From contig MU400543.1 in assembly GCA_022578965.1 (NCBI GenBank), positions 124,001-188,000 on the forward strand: a DNA stretch of 64,000 bases, read 5' to 3'. This document shows, piece by piece, positions 46,869 to 58,527 of this stretch; position 1 is the first letter of the stretch; every line of letters starts with the position of its first letter. Source of the stretch: Xylaria sp. FL1777 (lineage: Eukaryota; Ascomycota; Sordariomycetes; Xylariales; Xylariaceae). The notes under the pieces are model-generated. The model saw only the letters and a list, made by a program, of their open reading frames with translations. It was not told where the DNA came from and ran no database searches. Made by a program: the position numbers and the translations under genes.

Positions 46869-48530
46869 CACCATCGATTCAATACCATCACACGAGTGCT
46901 CATCGGTTTATACGGACTGGATAGATAGAGACTAATTGTTTCAGATAATAGGCCCGTTTCAGATAATCAACTTACTCATGTTTTGCGTTTACACTGTATA
47001 TGTAGGGATGAGCGTTGCTCGTGATGACGTATTCCTGACGCTCCGTCCTCGCATCAAACCCACCATGACATAGCGAAAGTAACATATACTTCGAGTCTAA
47101 AGAATTGTTTTCCAAAAAGGAAATGACAGAAAGGGTAAAGGTTCTTTGCAATTGTAGAGAACACAAGGAGACGGAGTGACCGACACCAAAATCACCTTCT
47201 TACAGTCTCTTATCTACGTTTCTATTGTGTACTTATCCGGTTATTGAGCGGGAATATGTTGCTTCCACACTTCCTATTTCATAGCCTCGAATGTTAAGAT
47301 GGTCCAGGTTCCACGTTCTAATCATTTAGTCTGTGAGTCTGATTCATCTTCTACGCGGCCCTTGATCTTATCTGTCAGCTCTTATATCACTCATTGCAAT
47401 CCTTGATGATTACAAGTCCTACCTATCTTGGATAAATAAAAGCATTCATTATTGGATTAGTTCTATCGGCCCTCTTCAAATTCTTTTGCTTTATCAATAC
47501 GAAATAGTACATGTGGGCGTCAATAATTATTGTATATGGTCTAACTAGCAATCATCTATAAAAACGTCGATGGTAATAAATAAGAGCTCACAAGGAGGAG
47601 AAGGGTGAGATGTAATTCCGTTCCAAGAGGTCAAACAAGAAATTACAATCGATCATGTAAAAGTATACGTATTGAAAGTGGTTCTTAAAGAGTTAGAAAA
47701 ATATGAGAGAAATACCTCTGAGAATGTGAGACAAGGATGTGACTATGTTCAGTGTCGCCAGCTTGTTTTGAGTAGCAATCCGTGCTTCTGTCGTTCGCGC
47801 TCTTGAGTCATGATCACCCACAGTAGATCAACCGTATCCTCATACGATTGCGTCAGATGTAATAAGGAAGAATAAAACTACACGTGTAGGGTTTTGCGCA
47901 ATGCATACTTAGTCGTGTTGAGCGCGCCCCGTTACGCGTAAGGTAGGTACGTATGTGATGATAACATTTACTTGATAAGTAAGAGTTGAAATGACGTTTA
48001 TAAGCTGGGCAGCTTGGCAAATGAGTAATCATCGCATTCCTAACCTAGCAGATGTTTCATGCCACTGACTCAATAACATAGCTGCAGGTTGGAGTTCGAT
48101 ATTAATAGTAAATAATAGCAATAATAGGTAGGGGTTTGTACATCTTCGGTTTGTCTTGATTGTTCCCTCCCCTCTTTTCCAACTCTCGTCTGCTTGTATA
48201 TGTAAGCGTTACAAATGGTACTATTTCCCCCGACTTCACCTTAGCCGGGAACGTACCCGGCAGTTACATGGTAATGGTAATGATAGGGTCGATTTAAAAG
48301 GATGGAACACGATGCAATGATGGTTTCTCCACAGAACCACCGTGTAATTCACCACTATGCCAGACCGTCTAACCTAGAAAGGGACTTAGCAAATAAGGAC
48401 TGAAGTTTTCCGTCGACTACAACGAGCCTTCGCAGGTTCGTGTCACCAACCCCTCACCCACCGTTACAGTCTACAGTCGCACTGCCGACACCGAGTTCCC
48501 CGTTCCCCGTTCCCCGCAAGCCTACCAACC
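46869..48530. other. Spacer between xylosidase and ALDH genes
   Basis: About 1.7 kb, AT-rich in places, with no supported gene. It contains the ALDH promoter; a pyrimidine-rich stretch (about 48165-48190) and a duplicated CCCCGTTCC (48499-48515) precede the ALDH ATG. Confidence 0.5.
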
Positions 48531-50120
48531 ATGGCACCATACACCGTCCCGTTCATCATCAATGGCGAGGAGCGCATTGCCAATGACACGTTCGAAGTCA
48601 GGTCGCCGGCTACCGGCGACGTCGTCCACTTATGTGGTGTAGCGACCACCTCAGATGCCGACGCAGCCGTTCACGCAGCAGCCGCTGCCGCCACCACGTG
48701 GCGAGATGCTCCCACCAGTCTGCGTAGAGACGTCCTCCTCGCGGCTGCTGGTATCATGGAAAAGAGGCGGCCGGAGCTGGGGCAATACTTGGTGGACGAG
48801 ATTGGCCAGACCCAAGTTTGGGCCGATTTCAACCTCAACGTTACCATCGACCTGATTAAAGATGCTGCCGGCCGCGTGGGAACGCTTGGTGGCTTTGTGC
48901 CGAATCCTTCCGACCCCAATACAGGGGCCATGGTATGGCGGGAACCGTACGGTGTGGTGTTGGCAATTGCTCCGTGGTAGGTACTTCGATGATGGAAGAA
49001 ATATTGATGAGATAAGTAATAACGTGGTGCGACAGGAACGCACCTTATATTCTGGGTACCCGCTCCGTCCTATACCCCATTGCCGCGGGATGTACCGTGG
49101 TTTTTAAGGGGTCTGAATTCGCGCCTCGGGTCATGCATGCCATCGCTTCTATCTTCCACGAAGCTGGTCTGCCCAAGGGTGTGCTGAACTATATTTCAAC
49201 CAACCCAACCAATGCACCCACTGTGACTGAGGCGCTCATTGCCAACCCGCTCGTTAAGAAAATCAATTTCACTGGGAGCACGGCTATTGGTAGGATCGTG
49301 GGTAAATTAGCTGGTCAGCATCTCAAGCCAGTCGTCTTAGAGCTTGGTGGCAAGGCACCGGCCATTGTCTGGGAAGATGCTAATTTAGACCTGGCTGCGG
49401 AGTGTTGTTCATTGGGGTCATTTCTGAATTCTGGCCAGATTTGCAGTGAGTGAATTGTGCGAGTCATTTGCTTCTCGTTTAGCGACTTTTAAAATACGAA
49501 GACTCCGATTTCGAATCGGCGCTCGAAATGGCAATATACTAACCACGAGCGTTGTAGTGAGCACTGAACGGATCATTGTCCACAAGAAAGTCAGCGAGGC
49601 ATTTCAAGGAAAGCTAAAGGAGGCCGTGTTAAAGATGTGGCCTGAAGCACTCATCCACATTAATCCACAAGCCGTCGAAAAGAATAAAAGGCTCGTGCAG
49701 GATGCAGCCAGCAAAGGTGCATCCATTCTAACCGGGGATATCAACGTTGAAGAGTCATCAAATACACGACTAAGACCCGTCGTCATCGCTCAGGTTACTC
49801 CCGACATGGACATCTACAAGCAAGAGGCATTTGGTACGACGGTGAGCTTGCTAGAAATCGATAGCGAGGAGGAGGCGTTGCGCATTGCCAACGACACCGA
49901 GTATGGGCTCGCATCCGCTGTATTCACCGAGGACTTGAGAACCGGACTTCGATTCGCCAAGAACATAGAAACCGGAGCGGTCCATATCAATAACATGTCG
50001 GTGCACGATGAACCGGCCTTACCCCATGGGGGAGCCAAGGCCAGTGGCTACGGGAGATTCAATGCGTCTGCTGGGCTGGATGAGTATTTGAGGACAAAGA
50101 CGGTCACCTGGAGGAGCTAG
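48531..50120 (+). CDS. NAD(P)-dependent aldehyde dehydrogenase (aromatic-aldehyde type)
   Basis: Oxidises an aldehyde to the acid. Three exons, 48531-48976, 49036-49445 and 49558-50120, with GT-AG introns of 59 and 112 bp, code for 472 residues, normal for the family. The ALDH active site is complete: general base Glu251 in VVLELGGKAP and nucleophile Cys285 in NSGQIC, 34 residues apart as in well-studied ALDHs. FTGST is the cofactor loop and EAFGT the late conserved motif. The substrate pocket pattern recalls vanillin or salicylaldehyde dehydrogenases; this is inference, and a pentose- or alcohol-derived aldehyde is also possible. There is no targeting sequence, so it is probably cytosolic. 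It stands between the xylosidase and SDR genes on the same strand. Confidence 0.92.
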
Positions 50121-52513
50121 CCATGTTGGCAGTTCCGTACAAATGCAAGCAAGCGGAGAAAACATGTGATCAGAATAGCGATCAAGATATCGGTCACATC
50201 CCGCAACTTGGAGAGCAACCCGGCCGCAAATCTAGTGGATAGGTGGCGTATGAGGTCAACGATGAGATCTGCTATGATAGATGGTATTCATTTACGTCTT
50301 CTGGTACCATTCTAGGAAATAGATCTGAATATACGACCCCTTGAATGAATACATATTTCGCATGAGTTTATCTAAACCATAATGAATGTACAGCCACGAA
50401 GGAGAGCAAGATGTATCATTCCAAGATAATTATCTCCACCCCATGTCCAAGGGCGAAGACAACCAAAAAAAGCGCACAGTTATCGTGACACGGCTTGTTG
50501 CCATTGTCGTCGCCTGATTACTAGGCACGGCTTTCTAAAAAGAGCGAAGTTCTAGTATTTTTCGTCAGCTGTTCCTTCACATCGTGGGTCTCACTGCAGT
50601 ACGAGACCGTTCCGCTTGCGTAAAAAGTGACACCACGAGCTTTTGATGTATCATGCAGCGGAACAATGAAGTTCTTCCACGGCCTATAATTCTCCCTTGC
50701 GCCGAGCCGTGTTCCTAGTCTAAAGGGTTTACACATGCAAAGTTAACGTGGTCAGGTCTATACCTTTACCGGACTTTTGCTTAGAGTGGAACCAATTACA
50801 TCGGGTTACCCCGAATAATGTGATAATGGACATGGTATAGATGTTAAAATGAATCCAGAGTGAATGTATAGACGTATTCCAGATATTAAGAAGAAATGGA
50901 ACGCTACAGCGGCAGGACGTCCCTTAGGACGTAGTGGTTGTCACTTCGCCGTTAGGCATGAATACAACCCACCTCCTATATCGGATATTGATGAACTATA
51001 CTACAGCGCTCCGGTGGACGAGAGAGAGTTGAAACCTCAGCTACCGTCTACACGCGTAGGGATTATAGCTGACAGGAGTAGATATAGTAACATAATATGG
51101 GGTACTGCAGAGGGATATCATATGTGGATCATTGTCGCAGTCGAGCAAGGAACACTCCCAGCTGCATTTGCTTTGTAAGTTAATTCAATCGACTTGTACG
51201 GGGACTTTCTTCGCGATCTTGTGGCTGTGTGCTCCTGCAGAGTAGCACTCTCGCGTGGAGCACAACCTTAAAAACCGCCTGGCTGATGTTAACCTTTTGC
51301 ATTTCACTGCCGCGATACACGAGAAACAGTCCACACAAGGACAGTATCTGGGGACAAAACCTCATGGCAGTGATGCGGCTTTGAGAAACCCCTATTTTGC
51401 CAATTCAGACACGCGAATCGGGGAGAGTCGGCTCGATGACAGCATGTCATGACAGGTCATGATATCAGGCACGATATATGCACTGGATACTTACCTAACC
51501 GTCTACCTACGCAGTAGACAGACTACCAAGTAGACTTCAAGAAACAGTGGAAGCGCGGCTATAAGCTGGAACCCCCATCAAGATGGGCCAGACTGTTCTC
51601 CCCGCCTCCCACGCAGCTTGGATTTCCTGTTCAGGCAATCCGATCGACAGATTAGCGTACGCAGTAGTGTACCGGTTTGCAAAAGCCCCCTCTCGTTCAC
51701 CCGCGTGGTAGGTAGTACGTATTACGCATCCTACGCATCCCCAGAGTCTGCCCCTGGTCGCATAGTGGACGTATGTACGCATACACGTGTAATTGACCAT
51801 TCAATTGTCCTTGGCGTTCCCAGACCTCATGGTTACTTACCTTCGGGTCCTGCCAAACACCATCGTCCTCCCGAGGGGCTTCTCTTCACCGGTCCCCTCA
51901 CCACAGCTTTACCCTTTACCCTTTACCAGTATTTACCTAGGCAGTATGGAAAGTGGACCTTTGGTGTGAAAATAACAGGTTCTGGATGATGGCGCCAATT
52001 CTTCTACTACCCAAGTAGCCCCTCGGAGTTATGCCTGCCCGCTACCGCCTGCGAGCTTCCACGAGCGATGCCAGGGTGTGGCTAGCTGTCTCGACACCAG
52101 GCATACCATGATGTTCGCCCCATGGGACGGCGGTGGGGATGCTGGAGATGTCTAACTCTATACCGTATGACGTTGTACAGGACCAGCTTCCTTGGCCGTC
52201 TAGAGACATGTTTGTCAAGAAAAATATCGACTGTACGCGTGACAGCAGTGAGCTTGATCCTCCCTCCACACGTGCTTAGCAAATATGGCTGTGTCCGCGG
52301 ATGTCTACAACCTTGCTCCCTTCCCGTCCACCCTTGTGTTCCTAGATAGCCATAGCGATAAGTATAAAGCCAGATTGTAGGTTGCCATCACTGCATCGTC
52401 AACGACTATCGTTCCCAAGTCATTCTCGCTACAGCGTCTTCCCACATACTCCGGTACGCACAGCCTACCTTTCACTATTATACAGTATTTGCAAGAATAC
52501 AAACTCGTGATAT
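50121..52513. other. 2.4 kb spacer between ALDH and SDR
   Basis: No gene is firmly supported. The plus frame 50864-51178 starts with a true ATG and spans 104 codons, but it has no recognisable motif. Frames near 51537-51989 and 52042-52532 are isolated. Tandem CCCTTTACC-like repeats occur near 51908-51925. Confidence 0.45.
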
Positions 52514-53733
52514 ATGACCACGATGGCAACAATTATCCCTAGAATATCTCGAGCTGCGTCTTCAGTAGGCGGGCTTTCCAGAGCCACACCCAGGGTCATC
52601 TCAGGAGGTGCCATTGCTCTTCGAGCGGCGGGAATTGTGCCTCCAAGGACAAAATATGTAAAGGATGGCTACCTACGATATGTGTCATCACATTCTTCCC
52701 CGCCAGCCAAACCGGATGTTGCACATATATCCCCATCCTCTACTACAAGAATATTACCCGAGTTTGGTCTACACGGCAAGGTAATTATAGTTTCTGGCGG
52801 GGCTCAGGGATTGGGTGTTGTGCAAGCGGAAGCACTCCTAGAGGCTGGCGCCACAGGTCAGCATCCCTCGCAAGCGGTTTCTTACAGTCTCGGGTAAGGC
52901 TTCTGACTCGCGTAATCAGTCCACGTGCTCGACCGACAATCGGAACCACCAGCCGGTTCAATTTACCAGAAAGTAGCCCAGCGGGCGCGAGACGAGCTGG
53001 GCACGGCGATTTTCTACCACCAGGTCGACGTGCGGACAGGTGTTGAAAACCTCAACTCGATCGTGGAGAAGATTGCCGAGAAGCATGGACGCATTGACGG
53101 CCTGATCGCGGCTGCTGGTATCCAGCAGGAGACTTCCGCCTTAGAGTACACGGCTGCCGACGCCGATCGCATGCTGGGCATCAACGTCACGGGTGTGCTC
53201 ATGACGGCGCAAGCAGTCGCCCGCCAGATGACTCGTCTCGGATCAACTGGTAGCTTCGTCTTGATTGCCAGCATGAGCGGCACGGTTGCCAACCGCGGAC
53301 TGATCTGCCCGTAGGTTGCCCGCCGCATTTTCCCATGCCACATAATCGTCCCGTAACCTCCTCTGTTGAGGTTTGAAGATCCGAAAAGTAAGACAGGAAG
53401 AACCAATCTCGCTAACACCCTTGTTTAAATTACAGAGTCTACAATGCGTCGAAAGCAGCTGTGATCCAGCTGGGGCGCAACTTAGCAATGGAATGGGGCA
53501 CCAAGGGAATTCGAGTGAACACCCTCTCCCCGGGCTACATCGTCACGGAGATGGTGCAGAAGCTCTTCACAGAGTTCCCGGAACGTGAGACCGAGTGGCC
53601 CAAGCAGAATATGCTGAACGCTCTCAGTAAACCCGAGGATTACCGTGGCGCCGCTGTCTTTTTGCTCAGCGATGCTAGCCGATTCATGACAGGCGCCGAC
53701 TTGCGAATAGATGGAGGACATGCCGCGTGGTAG
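52514..53733 (+). CDS. Short-chain dehydrogenase with mitochondrial-type presequence
   Basis: NAD(P)-dependent oxidoreductase of the classical SDR family, most like fungal polyol (arabinitol/sorbitol/mannitol) dehydrogenases and L-xylulose reductases. Three exons, 52514-52856, 52920-53310 and 53436-53733, yield 343 residues. The first 45 residues are rich in Arg, Ser and Ala with few acids (PRISRAASSVGGLSRATPR), a likely mitochondrial presequence, and add about 80 residues before the Rossmann fold. Motifs: cofactor loop SGGAQGLG, structural AAAG in place of the usual NNAG, catalytic Ser234 in IASMSG, and Tyr247-Lys251 in YNASK. The C terminus (MTGADLRIDGGHAAW) is the classic SDR end. An acidic residue after beta-2 (VLDR) suggests NAD preference. 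The substrate is inferred only. Confidence 0.92.
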
Positions 53734-54291
53734 AAGAAGAGGAGTCTAAATCGAAGTGAAGAGTGGTAATTGGCGGACAGGGAAAGTCCCGAAGAGAAGA
53801 AAAAGACAGACAAGAATGATTTCACATAGCGATGGAGTCAGACGGCGTTCAGGGCTAAAACGTATATGACAGTTGTCGGACTGTGCAGATTCATTATCTC
53901 CATCTTTCGATGGCTCTCACATTACGGCTGCATAATCTTTGTTAAGAACTATAATAATATTCTTTTATTACTCCAGTCCAGGCAAGAAGCTTCGATTATA
54001 TATTTTTGACAGTGGGAAGGGCTCATCCCCATCCATAGCCCCTATTTAACAGTGTATACTTGATTATACAGGCTGCGAAGCATGTTTAGTCCCACTTAGA
54101 TACTTTACGAATAGTACACATTGTATCGTGGTTCATCGCAGAGACATAGAATACAATATACAGGGCTTTTCAATATTCTCCTCAAAACTTTTCGCTTCTC
54201 TTATATCCTACAGGGAAAAGCCATCATCTACACACCACTGCATTAACACATTAGTCTTTACCTTTTTTCTTTCTTTTTTTTCTTTCTTTCT
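53734..54291. other. Short convergent spacer
   Basis: A 558 bp stretch between the convergent SDR gene and the 220-residue protein gene. It ends in a long T/C-rich tract (about 54262-54293) just beyond the stop codon of the minus-strand gene. No gene is seen. Confidence 0.55.
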
Positions 54292-55140
54292 TTACTCGTG
54301 CAGACCACCCCAAGTCTGTTTATTCATCTCCGACGCCTTCACAGGAACAGCAACACCCCTAGGGCCCAACCGCGCAACCACGCCACTTTTGAGCCGCAGC
54401 TTCGCCTCGATCTCCCCCGGAGCGACGCCGAGGCTCTGGAGCGCCAAGGCCTTCCTCAGCGTCCCGGCATCCAAGAACTCGCGGCCGCGCGAGAGGTCTT
54501 CGAATTCCGCGTCGGCACGCGCCTGCAGATCGCGCCGTGCCTCCAGGGCGTTAAGGGTGCGGTTCTGCGAGGGCGAGGGGTAGAATGATGTCGTGGTCGT
54601 TTTGCTGGGTGCTGGGGATCGAGACGGCGTAGATGGCGAGGACGAGGTCTGTGTGTGTGTCGATGGTGACGGAGACGAGAAGGCCCCCGCCGTCGAGGAG
54701 TTCGACAGTGTCGGGAACGGCGTCGCTACGCCCATTTTTCGTAGACGCTCTGAGTATGCCGGGTTCGTGTTCGCGTTGAGGTCGAAGTCTGGGTCCCGGC
54801 CGTCGGAGCGGATTGCTGTAGCAGGACAAGCGTTAGTTACGTAGCTCGCTCGCTCGCTCAGCTTCTTGGGTCTCCCTTCAGAGGATCGAGATCAACTCCC
54901 AGGGTTCTATAGTTAGAGGCCCTTGCAATTGTAGAAGAATTGTCGCAATACACCGATCGGTAGGCCTAGTTGAATACTCTGAACACTCAAAGATCACTCA
55001 CCATCATCTTTCACGGTACTCGGTTCCGTCTGTCTAGCTTGCACTCCTCCTGGGCCTCGGGGCGGCACGGCACTGCCCGGGGTCCTAGTCGGGAACTTGC
55101 GCGATGCTGTCTGCACGGGTTTCGAGGCTTTTGCGCCCAT
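54292..55140 (-). CDS. Conserved fungal protein with N-myristoylation signal
   Basis: Function unknown. Exon 55002-55140 joins exon 54292-54815 over a 186 bp GT-AG intron within an alanine codon, giving 220 residues. The start MGAKASKPV matches the N-myristoylation consensus (Gly2, small residue 5, Ser6, Lys7), so membrane attachment after Met removal is likely. The middle has a conserved-looking charged segment (DGRDPDFDLN, then NPAYSERLRKMGVA), followed by a Ser/Thr/Pro-rich linker. The C-terminal region is helical (LEARRDLQARADAEFEDLSRG, LDAGTLRKALALQSLGV with GEIEAKLRLKSGVVARLG) and may form a small helix-turn-helix. It ends QTWGGLHE. I think similar short proteins recur across Pezizomycotina, but I cannot name one. 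Confidence 0.8.
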
Positions 55141-57652
55141 TCTGGATTGGCTGTGAGAAGTGATGGCCCAGGCCAGTTGCCGAGTTCGAGAACGAATGAC
55201 TCCAAGGCAATATTTCGGCTTTATAGTATGATCAGTCGATTGATGGGTTAAAGCTTAAGCCAATATATACTTTAGTGCAGACAGCTTATGTGGACGGATT
55301 GTGTAGTGTGTCGCAGTCTTAAAGATAATCATAATAGAGAGAGTGCAATTCGCCAGATGACGTTTTTTGTAGATAGAGATAGAGCTCCCTGTTGTCTACC
55401 CCACCAATAAATTTATGGCCCTGCTCGATATCAAATTCTCCACCTCGTAACAGCTATCTGTATACATCTGTATACCGGTATCATTTACAATTGAAATTCA
55501 GAACTGCCTATGAGTAGGTAGCTCATGCTAACTGACTGCAATGTATGAAAATGAAATTTATATCTTACTAAGGGAAAAAGCACTCTGCTCAAATAAAGCT
55601 TATATGATCTAGCAAACTCGCTGTCCTTTGGCTCTTGGTTATATGACTTTGTACATGTCAAATGTTAACTCCAAATGGTATTATGTTAGTTAACGCAAGG
55701 GTGAAGACATCGAGAGATCGGGACATTAAAACAATCACCGGCAAGGCGTGTGCTTTGGCCATATCTAAAAGCCCAGTCGGGCTTATAGTAGTTGTAATGT
55801 CCCGGCCAGGATAACGTTGCCAACGACTACTAGGATTGAGGCGGCTGTATCATGACAAGAATAAGAAGAATTAGAAGGCATTAATTGAGCTATAGCGCAA
55901 TAATAGCGATTGCACATTGAATTCCACTAAATCTCGACAGGGGTTCTGCGTGTATAGTCTGATGTCAGTTTACTTCTGCCATTCAAAGCTATTGAGTGTA
56001 AACCCATATATTCGAACTTCACAACCATCTATTATCAATCCTGCAGTGTTAACGCCTCAGAGTCATTTTTGAGAAATATCCTATAATACTTTGTCAACTA
56101 TACACAAGCAATAATTGTATAAAATTTAATTTGTGTTATTGTTAGGGAGACATTGGTAGTGAAAGGTAATGAGCTGCCTTATCTAAGCCGCTCGTGGCTA
56201 CTGGCGTTTTCTCAACATTCAAAATTCACGATGTAAGAGTATGGGATCAACTTGACATCTCTTAACGCTTGATTCGAGCATGGACCATATATTCCATTTC
56301 TGCTGTTCGATCTACATATTGTGCAGTAGTAAAATATGTCCTGATCTCTTTGTTGTCTCTTATAGGTAGCATGGGGATTCACTTTACTGCGTATACTGTA
56401 TAATGCAGGATCCTAGGCGGCAGTAAGAGAATATACGCTTTCTATGTTTTAGACAGCGCCTTGTCAACTTTGGACTTGGTATAGGGATTACACTACGAGC
56501 TCCGTCTCCATGTTGGCAAGTAAGCAGTGGGTTACATGGATTTCTAGACTAGCGTAATATAAAAACGATTACCGTCTATGCTCCAGATAGATGAAACGTT
56601 CTAGATTTGCTTGCCTCTCTTTCTCCTCCTTCTTCTCCGCCTGGAATGCTTCTGGACAAACACATGTTCATGCACTTGAGCTACATCTGAAGGGATCTGA
56701 GTGACGCGGTTAAGTAATAAGAGTAAGGAATACCAAACGAAGAAGCCTTGTTGCTAGATTGGAACTACTACTTATGGTATGTAAGTAAACGTTGATCTTC
56801 TCAAGTAACCCACCCTTGTCCTTCGGGACTACCTAGGTAGGCAGTATGATTAATACGAACCTCTTACCACACACACTTGGAAAATCTAGCATGGTATACT
56901 AGCAGGACTAAACAAGAGTGGGACAATATCTACTTACCTACTAGTCGATTTCAGGCGCACTCCGATTCAAACTAAGCTGCCTCATCGGCCCCTCATATTC
57001 GTAGTAAACTGTACTTGACCACTTAGTCGTTACCAAAAAGGCCCGTTCAAGCTTAAATTTAAGGTTAAATATATTCGAAAACATCGGTTCGAGCCGATGA
57101 CTTCGGTTTGCTGCGAAGCCAATCCTGAGTTGAGTGTTGTTGTGACGACCCGACCGTCAGGGATACATGCTGCCATGCCAAGAGCCAATAAATTTGGAAA
57201 TGAAGAGAGATAGGTACTTTATATCCACCTGTTCCTGTTAGCGCACATTGCAAATGCTACCTAGAGTCGCCTAGGTTAGACTTCCTGGAGTGCCGGGGGT
57301 CAGTGCGCAATGAAACGTCATTCCAGAGATGAGGTCTGCATGCTGTGAGATTTTGGTACGATCACGACTCTTGTTCATTCGTTCGTCCACCGGAAACTCC
57401 GCGGCAAACCCGGTGAGTTGAGAAACTGTTGGTTCTTCACATGTCCCTCAATCGTGACAGGGCCGTGTTTGATGGCTTCATTATTACTCTTTTTGATATC
57501 GCTAGAAAGCTGTAACTCCCTGAACCGTGGAACAACACATTAAGCCCGGGACAATGCCCATGATTGCGACCACCTCAGTTCAAGTCTATTTGTATATGAG
57601 CAAACATAGTTACATGAATAATAACCCCTTAGAGGGAATCGACCGCGCGAAC
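55141..57652. other. 2.5 kb spacer left of the HD-domain gene
   Basis: No supported gene. A CCTAGGTA-type block lies at 56830-56843 and a CGCCTAGG element near 57270. The stretch 55480-56300 is AT-rich. The minus frame at 57065-57253 is isolated. Confidence 0.45.
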
Positions 57653-58527
57653 TTAGGCGACAGGGGGGAGAGGAGTGAAGGCGACGTCGGGGTACTGGGC
57701 AACCTCGAGCGCGATACCACCCTGGATGAGATCGAACAGACGAGCTCCCTTCTCTGAGTAGCCAGGAACGTACTCCTCACCGAAGACATCGAGGAAGGTG
57801 TTGAAGGTAGTCTCGGGGTCCTTGACAGCGAAGCGGGTGAAGGTGTCGTTGGTGCCACGGAAAAGGGTGCTGTTGGTGAAGTTGCCCTGGACACTGTCGT
57901 AGAACTCATTGGGGATGAGGGGAGACCGCGGCTGGGGGAACTCGAAGCCAATGGACTTGACGATCCACTGGGTGTCGATGTTCTTGAAGTCGGAAACACC
58001 GATGATGGTCTGTAGAGAGATACCATCGTAGAGCCTCTCAAGACGGGCGGCGTTCCAGTTGACACCGTCAGGGTGGTTCTTGACGAAGTCCACAGCACCG
58101 ACACCGCTGTCGATCTCGAAGCGGTACTTGTGGCTGTTGTAGGGAGAGTTGTCACGCTCTGAGAACCCAAGTTAGAAAACAAATTTCCGAGAAATTGAAA
58201 AAGAGGTCACTTACGGTCCCAACCAAGGTCGTGTAGGAGAGAGCCGACGGCGTGGAGCTCAAGGTCGACCTGGGACTTGAGGGTGGCGTTGTTGTTGAGC
58301 GCAGCAGCGCCAAGGAGCCATGTTCGGACAACGTGGTTGTAGAGGTAGGGCTGGAGAGGAATGAACTCCTTGACCAGGTTGTGGGCGTCCCTCACGATCT
58401 GGGTGTCGACAACCTCGACACCAGCGATCTTAGTGGTGGGGAGGCACGCTCCCTTCTTGTTGGAGGGAGCGGCCATTGTGGCGCTGGCCACGGCCAGTGT
58501 AGAAACGACTCCAGCGGCGAACCTCAT
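57653..58527 (-). CDS. Secreted HD-domain protein, cyanamide-hydratase-like
   Basis: Metal-dependent HD-superfamily protein resembling fungal and yeast (Ddi2/3) cyanamide hydratases, which turn cyanamide into urea; activity here is inferred. Exon 58215-58527 joins exon 57653-58158 over a 56 bp intron, giving 272 residues. The true start is the ATG at 58527: MRFAAGVVSTLAVASATMAA is a signal peptide, unlike the cytosolic relatives. The HD signature is intact: His65 in YNHVVRTW, the His99-Asp100 pair in LLHDLGWD, and a later Asp149 in RLYDGIS. Codon use is strongly biased to C/G-ending codons, much more than in neighbours, which suggests high expression and creates a long shadow frame in another reading frame. 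Sequons NNA/NFT/NST/NDT fit a secreted glycoprotein. The gene stands alone between two long spacers. Confidence 0.87.

Noticed and set aside
50864..51178. 104-codon ATG-started plus-strand frame
   Set aside because: No recognisable domain, no promoter features and no continuation; may be chance.
57610..58182. 190-codon minus-strand frame rich in Ser/Thr/Pro
   Set aside because: It is an out-of-frame shadow of the HD-domain gene caused by its strong codon bias.
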